A DNA stretch of 5,302 nucleotides from Frankiaceae bacterium (GTDB lineage Bacteria > Actinomycetota > Actinomycetes > JAFAQI01): assembly GCA_030840615.1 (NCBI GenBank), contig JAVEEE010000246.1:1-5302 (forward strand), given 5' to 3'. Below, piece after piece: positions 1 through 4,674 of this stretch. Within the stretch, counting starts at the first letter, position 1. Each line of letters opens with the position of its first letter. The notes beneath the pieces were generated by a model. It saw only the letters and a program-made list of their open reading frames with translations, was not told the DNA's origin and made no database searches. The position numbers and the translations under genes are program-made.

Positions 1-342
1 CGCCTGCCGCGTCGGCTGCCCTACCACGTCGCGATGGAGATCGCCCTGACCGGTGATCCGCTGACCGCCGACGTCGCGCAGCACCACGGCCTGGTCAACC
101 GCGTCGTCGAGCCCGGCGGTGCGCTGGACGGCGCGCTGGAACTCGCGGCCGCCGTCGCCGCCAACGGCCCACTGGCCCTTGCCGCGACCAAGGAGATCCT
201 GCGCCGCAGCCTCGACTGGAGCGAAGAAGAGGGCTGGAAGCGGCAGACCGACATCATGGCGCCCGTCTTCTCCTCCGCCGACGCCCGCGAAGGTGCGACC
301 GCGTTCGCCGAGAAACGACCGCCGCGCTGGCAAGGCAAGTGA
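1..342 (+). CDS. Enoyl-CoA hydratase/isomerase family protein, C-terminal part (5' end outside window)
   Basis: The reading frame is open from base 1 and ends at TGA 340-342, giving the last 113 residues of a crotonase-fold protein. The start resembles the segment after the active site of actinobacterial EchA proteins: an RLPRRLPYHVAMEIALTGDPL stretch (residues 1-21), then a HGLVNRVVEPG segment, the usual 'ALTG...A...GLVN.VV' signature. A helical domain with ANGPLALAATKEILRR follows, and the tail AFAEKRPPRWQGK matches the typical crotonase ending (F.EKR.P.W). The family acts on acyl-CoA thioesters in the cytosol as trimers or hexamers, hydrating, isomerising or cleaving them. The oxyanion-hole loops and catalytic glutamates lie upstream of the window, so the exact reaction cannot be judged. 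An internal ATG at 34 is not the start, because homology continues upstream of it. The next crotonase follows after 26 bp, suggesting co-transcription. Confidence 0.9.
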   Translation, partial: RLPRRLPYHVAMEIALTGDPLTADVAQHHGLVNRVVEPGGALDGALELAAAVAANGPLALAATKEILRRSLDWSEEEGWKRQTDIMAPVFSSADAREGATAFAEKRPPRWQGK

Positions 343-357
343 CCGGCGCCATCTGAC

Positions 358-362
358 GGAGG
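358..362 (+). promoter_or_regulatory. Ribosome binding site deciding the ATG 369 start
   Basis: GGAGG at 358-362 is a strong Shine-Dalgarno core 6 nt before ATG 369. It directly abuts a TTG at 363 in the same frame. That TTG has no spacing to a ribosome binding site, so ATG 369 is preferred. Confidence 0.8.
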
Positions 363-368
363 TTGAGT

Positions 369-1190
369 ATGCAGACCGAGTTCATCCTTTACGACGTCGC
401 GGACAGCATCGCGACGATCACGCTCAACCGACCCGAGGCGGCCAACGCACAGAACATGCCGCTGCTCGACGACCTCGACGAGGCATGGTGCACCGCGGCG
501 GACGACCCAGAGGTCAAGGTCATCGTGCTGCAGGCGAACGGCAAGCATTTCTCCGCCGGTCACGACCTCAAGGCCGGCGACCCGTCGCAGCCGACGAAGT
601 TCACCCTCGCGGGGATCGTGGCCACCGAGTCGAAGCGCTATCTGGAGTACACGCTGCGCTGGCGCAACATCCCGAAGCCTTCGATCGCGGCGGTGCAGGG
701 CGTCTGCATCGCCGGTGGTCTGCTGCTGTGCTGGCCGTGCGACCTCATCGTCGCGGCGGAGAACGCGACGTTCTCCGACCCGGTCGTCGCGATGGGCATC
801 GGCGGCGTCGAGTACCACGGGCACACGTGGGAGCTGGGGCCGCGCCTCGCGAAGGAGATCCTGTTCACCGGCCGCGCGATCACCGCCGCGGAGGCGAAGT
901 CGGTCGGCATGGTCAACCGGGTGGTGCCGCTCGACGACCTGCGCGCGGAGACGATGAAGCTCGCCGCCGAGATCGCGACCAAACACCCGTTCGCGCTCCG
1001 TCAGGCCAAGCGGGCGGTCAACCAGACCCTGGACGTGCAAGGTTTCTACGCCGCCATCCAGTCGGTGTTCGACGTCCACCAGACCGGACATGGTCATGCG
1101 CTCAGCGAGGGCGGCTACCCGATCCTCATCAACCTCGACCAGATGAAGAAGGAGATCGCCGGCAAGGACGGCGAGAAAGCCGCAACCTGA
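369..1190 (+). CDS. Enoyl-CoA hydratase/isomerase (crotonase) family protein lacking the canonical catalytic glutamates
   Basis: This is a complete 273-residue crotonase-fold protein of usual family length. The N-terminal strand DSIATITLNRPEAANA (about residues 12-27) is the family's opening motif. HFSAGHDLK (60-68) supplies the first oxyanion-hole peptide NH and QGVCIAGG (110-117) the second. The FTGRAITAAEAKSVGMVNRVV segment (166-186) and a C-terminal helical domain follow. Aligning by eye to mitochondrial enoyl-CoA hydratase, the position of Glu144 (in GGCELA) is Leu119 and that of Glu164 (in FGQPEI) is Val139. Both acid/base residues are therefore absent, and ordinary syn-hydration is doubtful. 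An isomerase, C-C hydrolase, (de)hydratase with relocated acids, or another CoA-dependent reaction is possible. The C-terminus (FDVHQTGHGHALSEGG, about 239-254) lacks the usual F.EKR.P ending and differs from the preceding crotonase. The start is ATG 369, with GGAGG 6 nt upstream. It is probably co-transcribed with the crotonase 26 bp upstream and ends 4 bp from the convergent thioesterase. Confidence 0.92.
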   Translation: MQTEFILYDVADSIATITLNRPEAANAQNMPLLDDLDEAWCTAADDPEVKVIVLQANGKHFSAGHDLKAGDPSQPTKFTLAGIVATESKRYLEYTLRWRNIPKPSIAAVQGVCIAGGLLLCWPCDLIVAAENATFSDPVVAMGIGGVEYHGHTWELGPRLAKEILFTGRAITAAEAKSVGMVNRVVPLDDLRAETMKLAAEIATKHPFALRQAKRAVNQTLDVQGFYAAIQSVFDVHQTGHGHALSEGGYPILINLDQMKKEIAGKDGEKAAT

Positions 1191-1214
1191 TCCGCTAGGC
1201 AAGCATCCGGATCA
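1188..1214. terminator. Inverted repeat spanning both convergent stop codons (weak candidate bidirectional terminator)
   Basis: TGATCCG at 1188-1194 is perfectly repeated as its reverse complement CGGATCA at 1208-1214, with a 13-nt loop. The left arm contains the crotonase TGA, and the loop begins with the thioesterase TAG (minus strand, 1197-1195). The stem is only 7 bp and there is no T-tract on either strand, so it is not a classical intrinsic terminator. Its position at a convergent junction is the main argument for a role. Confidence 0.3.
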
Positions 1215-2040
1215 TCGACTCCTGCGCGAAGGACGCGACCAGGCGCCCGTCGAGTGACCACACGTCGCCGCGTCCGTAAGCGCGACTGCCTGCGACCACG
1301 GGGCTGCACTGGTCGACGAGCAGCCACTCGTCGACGCGCAGCGCCTGGTGGAACCACAGCGAGTGCGACGTCACCGCGGAGTGGAACCGCACCATCGAGT
1401 CGGCCTGGGACAACCCCTCGGCCGGTCGCAGCGCCGTACCGATGATGGTGAGGTCGGTGGCATAGGCCAACAGCGCCTGGTGCAGCGGCGGCGAGTCCGG
1501 AAGGCTCGGCGTGCGCATCCAGAAGCGATACGACGCCGGGCCCACGTCGCGAGCCGCGAGGTCGACACCGTCGACGGCCCTCGTCTCCCACGGGATCATG
1601 CCGAGGTCCGCCGCGGTGGCGGCCTCCGGTTTCCCGATGTCCGGGGCGTCGTCCTGGCGGAGCGAGCCGTCCTCCGGCGTGTGCAGCGACACCGTCGCCA
1701 CACTGACGGTCTTCTCACGCCGTGACTCATCGCTTTGGGTTTCATCGACTTGGGTCGCGACGACCCCGCTGCTGGCGTACGTCCGCCCCTCCTGGTGCTT
1801 GGTCACCGCATAGCGCATGGAGGAGTCGGACTGACCCTCCCGTGGGAACAGCTGCGCCAGCGACTTGACCTCCTTGCCGTCGCCCGCGGCCGCCGTCGCT
1901 GCGAGCAGCGTCTGGGCGAGGATCTGGCCGCCGAACACCCGGCGGTAGTCCATATCGAGGTTGGCTGCGTCGTACCGCCCGGGCTCGGTCTCGACCAGAT
2001 CCAGACAGGCGCGGAGGTTGTCGAACGAGATGGCCGGCAT
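1195..2040 (-). CDS. tesB: Acyl-CoA thioesterase II (TesB family)
   Basis: This 281-residue protein has the double hot-dog architecture of TesB, whose E. coli member is of similar size (286 residues). It hydrolyses acyl-CoA to free acid plus CoA in the cytosol. The N-terminal hot-dog (about 20-120) carries RVFGGQILAQTL (34-45), the TesB hallmark. The C-terminal hot-dog (about 165-279) contains LLAYATDLTIIG with Asp196, AVTSHSLWFHQ with Thr224, and SFAQESMIR with Gln273. These align with the Asp/Thr/Gln catalytic triad of E. coli TesB, so the enzyme looks intact. The start is ATG 2040-2038, with AGGAG (2049-2045) 4 nt upstream. The gene is monocistronic here: convergent with the crotonases and divergent from the amidohydrolase operon. 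Its likely role is to release stalled acyl-CoAs or recycle CoA during catabolism by the flanking genes; the chain specificity is not readable. Confidence 0.95.
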   Translation of the reverse strand: MPAISFDNLRACLDLVETEPGRYDAANLDMDYRRVFGGQILAQTLLAATAAAGDGKEVKSLAQLFPREGQSDSSMRYAVTKHQEGRTYASSGVVATQVDETQSDESRREKTVSVATVSLHTPEDGSLRQDDAPDIGKPEAATAADLGMIPWETRAVDGVDLAARDVGPASYRFWMRTPSLPDSPPLHQALLAYATDLTIIGTALRPAEGLSQADSMVRFHSAVTSHSLWFHQALRVDEWLLVDQCSPVVAGSRAYGRGDVWSLDGRLVASFAQESMIRMLA

Positions 2041-2044
2041 GACG

Positions 2045-2049
2045 CTCCT
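2045..2049 (-). promoter_or_regulatory. Ribosome binding site of the thioesterase
   Basis: On the minus strand AGGAG lies 4 nt before the ATG at 2040, supporting that start for the TesB-type gene. Confidence 0.65.
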
Positions 2050-2079
2050 GTGGCGAGGTCGAAGGGGTGGGAATGCGCT

Positions 2080-2100
2080 GGGGAGGGGGACGGGAAAGGG
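2080..2100 (+). other. Candidate G-quadruplex motif in the divergent intergenic region
   Basis: Four G-runs lie at 2080-2083, 2085-2089, 2092-2094 and 2098-2100, separated by loops of 1, 2 and 3 nt (A, AC, AAA). This fits the standard G3+N1-7 quadruplex pattern. Two further runs lie just upstream (2064-2067 and 2069-2071). The G-rich strand is the plus strand, the template strand of the thioesterase leader. Folding is inferred from pattern only. Confidence 0.45.
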
Positions 2101-2108
2101 TCGGCACC

Positions 2109-2114
2109 ATTATT
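2109..2114 (-). promoter_or_regulatory. Candidate -10 element for the thioesterase
   Basis: The minus strand reads AATAAT here, five of six matches to TATAAT and conspicuous in such GC-rich DNA. It would place a transcript start about 60 nt before the TesB-type ATG. I find no good -35 hexamer at 16-18 nt, which is common for actinobacterial promoters but weakens the call. Confidence 0.35.
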
Positions 2115-2143
2115 GCCAGCGCCCTTCCGTCCAGTGGTAACGT
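2113..2143 (+). promoter_or_regulatory. Weak candidate promoter for the amidohydrolase operon
   Basis: TTGCCA (2113-2118) resembles a -35 box. TAACGT (2138-2143) fits the actinobacterial TAnnnT -10 pattern. The 19-nt spacing is longer than ideal. It would give a leader of roughly 50 nt before ATG 2203. Its -35 box touches the minus-strand -10 candidate, so the two promoters would compete or be co-regulated. Confidence 0.2.
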
Positions 2144-2152
2144 CCCTCTCAT

Positions 2153-2178
2153 ACGGGGTCACTCACACTCTTCCCCGT
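2153..2178 (+). other. Short inverted repeat upstream of the amidohydrolase
   Basis: ACGGGG (2153-2158) and CCCCGT (2173-2178) are perfect reverse complements around a 14-nt loop, ending 24 bp before ATG 2203. It could be an operator half-site pair or a leader hairpin. It matches no operator I know, and a 6-bp match could be chance. Confidence 0.2.
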
Positions 2179-2192
2179 CGCCGGACGACTAC

Positions 2193-2197
2193 AGGGG
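2193..2197 (+). promoter_or_regulatory. Ribosome binding site of the amidohydrolase
   Basis: AGGGG lies 5 nt before ATG 2203. It is moderate rather than perfect, but it is the only purine-rich site at suitable spacing and supports this start over upstream in-frame codons. Confidence 0.5.
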
Positions 2198-2202
2198 TCC
2201 TC

Positions 2203-3399
2203 ATGCCGTCACGCGAGCTGAACTTTCCGGTCTTCGATGCGGACAACCACTTCTACGAGCCGCGTGAGGCGCTGACGAAGTTCCTGCCGGACGCCCACAA
2301 GAACGTCATCGACTACGTCGAGGTGCGGGGGCGGACCAAGATCGTGGTTCGCGGGCAGATCAGCGACTACATCCCCAACCCGACGTTCGACGTGGTCGCC
2401 CGCCCGGGCGCGCAGGAGGAGTACTACCGCCACGGCAACCCGGAGGGGAAGAGCTACCGGGAGATCATGGGCGAGCCCATGAAGGCCATCCCGGCGTTCC
2501 GCGAGCCGGGCCCGCGCCTGGAAGTCATGGACGAGCTCGGTCTCGACTACTCGCTGATGTTCCCGACCCTCGCCAGCCTGGTCGAGGAGCGGATGAAGGA
2601 CGACCCGGAGCTCATCCATGTCGTCATCCACGCACTGAACGAGTGGATGCACGAGACCTGGTCGTTCAACTACAAGGACCGCATCTTCGCGACGCCCGTC
2701 ATCACCCTGCCGATCGTCGACAAGGCACTCGAAGAGCTCGAATGGGTGCTCGAGCGCGGCGCTCGCACGGTCCTCGTCCGCCCCGCGCCCGTGCCCGGCT
2801 TCCGCGGCACGCGCTCGTTCGGCCTGCCGGAGTTCGACCCGTTCTGGAAAGCCGTCTCCGATGCGGGCATCCCGGTGGCCATGCACGCCTCCGACAGTGG
2901 CTACAACGACTTCCTCAACGCCTGGGAGCCGTCCCGCGAGTTCACACCGTTCAAGCCGACGCCGTTCCGCATGATCGCGATGGGCAAGCGGCCGATCGAG
3001 GACGCGATGACCGCGCTCGTCTGCCATGGCGCGCTGTCGCGACACCCCAACCTGCGGGTCATCTCCGTCGAGAACGGCGCGGGCTGGGTCAAGGGCCTGC
3101 TCAAGTCCTTCGCCGACACCTACGCCAAGATGCCGGCCGGCTTCGTCGACGACCCGGTCGCGGCGTTCAAGCGCGGCGTCTACATCACGCCGTTCTGGGA
3201 GGAGAACTTCGCCGAGATCGTCGACATCATGGGCGCCGACCGGTGCGCCTTCGGCTCGGACTGGCCGCACCCCGAGGGCCTGTCCGACCCGATCAGCTAC
3301 GTCGACGACCTCAAGGGCCTGCCGGACGACGCCGTCGCCAGGATCATGGGCGGCAACCTCATGGAGCTGATGAAGGTCAAGGCGCCCGTTGCGGTCTAG
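2203..3399 (+). CDS. Amidohydrolase-2 family metal-dependent hydrolase or decarboxylase
   Basis: This 398-residue TIM-barrel protein belongs to the amidohydrolase-2 (ACMSD-like) family, whose members hydrolyse C-N, C-O or C-C bonds or decarboxylate aromatic acids using one bound metal. Motifs in order are VFDADNHFYEP (10-20), with Asp14 and His16 in place of the first His-x-His; GIPVAMHAS with His228; LVCHGALSRHPNLRV with His275 and His281; SVENGAGWV with Glu290; and FGSDWPHPEG with Asp353 and His356. Probable metal ligands are Asp14, His16, His228 and Asp353; this is inferred from family alignment by eye. There is no signal peptide or membrane segment, so it is cytosolic. The start is ATG 2203, preceded by AGGGG at 2193-2197 with 5-nt spacing; the frame is open further upstream but homology begins here. 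It leads a three-gene plus-strand run with a CoA-transferase and a P450, suggesting action on a catabolic intermediate. Whether it hydrolyses or decarboxylates cannot be decided. Confidence 0.9.
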   Translation: MPSRELNFPVFDADNHFYEPREALTKFLPDAHKNVIDYVEVRGRTKIVVRGQISDYIPNPTFDVVARPGAQEEYYRHGNPEGKSYREIMGEPMKAIPAFREPGPRLEVMDELGLDYSLMFPTLASLVEERMKDDPELIHVVIHALNEWMHETWSFNYKDRIFATPVITLPIVDKALEELEWVLERGARTVLVRPAPVPGFRGTRSFGLPEFDPFWKAVSDAGIPVAMHASDSGYNDFLNAWEPSREFTPFKPTPFRMIAMGKRPIEDAMTALVCHGALSRHPNLRVISVENGAGWVKGLLKSFADTYAKMPAGFVDDPVAAFKRGVYITPFWEENFAEIVDIMGADRCAFGSDWPHPEGLSDPISYVDDLKGLPDDAVARIMGGNLMELMKVKAPVAV

Positions 3400-3413
3400 C
3401 CGGCGAAGCCGGC
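3399..3413 (+). other. GC-rich hairpin just after the amidohydrolase stop
   Basis: GCCGGC-GAA-GCCGGC forms a 6-bp all-GC stem with a 3-nt loop, starting at the last base of the TAG. No U-tract follows, so it is more likely a transcript-processing or stability element, a weak attenuator, or a chance GC-rich repeat than a full terminator. It occupies part of the 48-bp gap before the CoA-transferase. Confidence 0.3.
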
Positions 3414-3447
3414 ACCGCTCGTGGGTGGCGGGCGGGGCGGTGGACGT

Positions 3448-4674
3448 ATGACTGATACCAGCGACGTCCTCCAGGGCGTCAAGGTCCTCGAAGTCGCGGC
3501 CTGGACCTTCGTACCCGCGGCAGGTGCGGTCCTCGCCGAGTGGGGCGCGGACGTCATCAAGGTTGAGCACCCGGTCGGCGGTGACCCCCAGCGCGGCCTG
3601 ATCTCCTCCGGACTCGTGCCCGCCGGCGCCGGCGGCGTCAACTACATGATCGAGGTGCCCAACCGCGGCAAGCGTTCGATCGGCCTGGACCTGTCGACGC
3701 CCGGTGGGCGCGACATCCTCCTCAAGATCGCCGCGCAGAGCGACGTCTTCCTCACCAGCTTCCTGCCGAGCGTCCGCAAGAAGTTCGGCATCGACGTCGA
3801 CGACATCCGCAAGGTCAACCCCAGCATCATCTACGTCCGCGGCACCGGTCACGGCACCAAAGGCCCGGACGCCGACAAGCCGGGGTACGACGCCGTCTCC
3901 TACTGGTCGCGCGGCGGCATCGCCGCCGCTCTGACCAGTGACGACTCATCGCATCCGGTCGGACCGCGACCGGCGTTCGGTGACGTGATGGGCGGCATGA
4001 CACTCGCCGGCGGCATCTCCGCGGCGCTGTTCAAGCGCGAGCGCACCGGCGAGCCCTCGGTCGTCGACGTATCCCTGCTCGGACTCGCGGCGTGGAACCT
4101 CGGCCCGGACGTCACATCGTCGAAGCTCTACGACAAGGCGCCGATCCCGAAGTTCGACCGCAGCTCCGCACCGAACCCGCTCGTCGGCAACTACCGCACC
4201 AAGGACGACCGGTACGTCACGATCATGATGCTGACGTCGGACAAGTTCTGGCCGGAGTTCGCGCGGCTGATGGGCATCGGCGAGCTCGCTGACGACGACC
4301 GATTCATGGATGCGGGCGCTCGCTTCACCAACCGGGTCGAGCTCATCAAGATCCTGGACGAGCGGTTCGCGTCCCAGACGCTCGATGAGTGGAAGGCGTC
4401 GCTCGCGCCGCTCACCGGCGCGTGGGCACCGATGCAGACCGCCGTCGAGCTGCACGAAGACCCCGACGTCGTTGCCAACGGCTACATCCCGACCGTGACG
4501 GCGTCGACCGGGGCGCCGTTCGCACTGCCCGCCAACCCGGTGCAGTTCGACGAGACACCAGCCCGGCCGACCGGCGCACCCGAGCACGGTCAGCACACGG
4601 AGGAGGTCCTTCTCGAGCTCGGCTTGTCCTGGGAGGACATCGACCGGCACAAGAAGCAGGGAGAGATTCTGTGA
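3448..4674 (+). CDS. Family III CoA-transferase (CaiB/BaiF family)
   Basis: This 408-residue protein has the usual length and intertwined-fold motifs of family III CoA-transferases. These move CoA between carboxylic acids through aspartyl-CoA anhydride/thioester intermediates; racemases of the alpha-methylacyl-CoA type share the fold. The N-terminus VKVLEVAAWTFVPAAGAVLAEWGADVIKVEHP (11-42) is the family opening and contributes to CoA binding. NRGKRSIGLDL (72-82) and the PSIIYVRGTGHG segment (125-136) follow. PAFGDVMGGM (175-184) carries Asp179, aligning with the catalytic Asp of formyl-CoA transferase, and RTGEPSVVDVSLLG (199-212) follows. The C-terminal part (about 245-345) has the NYRTKDDRYVTIM and DDRF motifs. 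The start is ATG 3448. GTG 3421 is in frame, but the residues it adds are glycine-rich, unlike the family, and it lacks a ribosome binding site. GGTGGA at 3439-3444 is a weak site. The P450 start overlaps its stop. Racemase activity is an alternative; donor and acceptor are unknown. Confidence 0.93.
   Translation: MTDTSDVLQGVKVLEVAAWTFVPAAGAVLAEWGADVIKVEHPVGGDPQRGLISSGLVPAGAGGVNYMIEVPNRGKRSIGLDLSTPGGRDILLKIAAQSDVFLTSFLPSVRKKFGIDVDDIRKVNPSIIYVRGTGHGTKGPDADKPGYDAVSYWSRGGIAAALTSDDSSHPVGPRPAFGDVMGGMTLAGGISAALFKRERTGEPSVVDVSLLGLAAWNLGPDVTSSKLYDKAPIPKFDRSSAPNPLVGNYRTKDDRYVTIMMLTSDKFWPEFARLMGIGELADDDRFMDAGARFTNRVELIKILDERFASQTLDEWKASLAPLTGAWAPMQTAVELHEDPDVVANGYIPTVTASTGAPFALPANPVQFDETPARPTGAPEHGQHTEEVLLELGLSWEDIDRHKKQGEIL
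4658..4663 (+). promoter_or_regulatory. Ribosome binding site for the GTG start of the P450
   Basis: AGGGAG inside the last codons of the CoA-transferase lies 7 nt before GTG 4671. This supports the GTG start and translational coupling. Confidence 0.6.

Noticed and set aside
363..368. TTG start for the second crotonase
   Set aside because: It directly abuts the GGAGG, leaving no spacing. ATG 369 is at normal distance.
119..1198. Plus-strand frame of 359 codons overlapping both crotonases
   Set aside because: It is rich in Arg, Pro and Ala with no domain, and lies out of frame with the recognised proteins.
21..1202. Minus-strand open frame of 393 codons opposite both crotonases
   Set aside because: The composition is Arg/Leu/Asp-rich with no family motif, and the plus strand carries two well-supported crotonases. 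It is a GC-driven shadow.
2103..2117. GGCA-N7-TGCC inverted repeat as a TetR-type operator
   Set aside because: The arms are only 4 bp and match no operator consensus I know, including KstR and KstR2 types. Chance is likely in this composition.
1735..2202. Upstream in-frame extension of the amidohydrolase
   Set aside because: The extension runs antisense through tesB and the divergent promoter region and has no homology-like sequence. ATG 2203 has a ribosome binding site and begins the conserved region.
3421..3447. GTG start for the CoA-transferase
   Set aside because: It would add nine residues, mostly glycine, not typical of the family, and has no ribosome binding site upstream.
2209..3852. 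Long minus-strand open frame (547 codons) opposite the amidohydrolase and the start of the CoA-transferase
   Set aside because: Its translation is low-complexity (rich in D, V, R, L, A) with no recognisable domain, and it spans two clearly real genes. This is the usual antisense shadow of GC-rich codon use.
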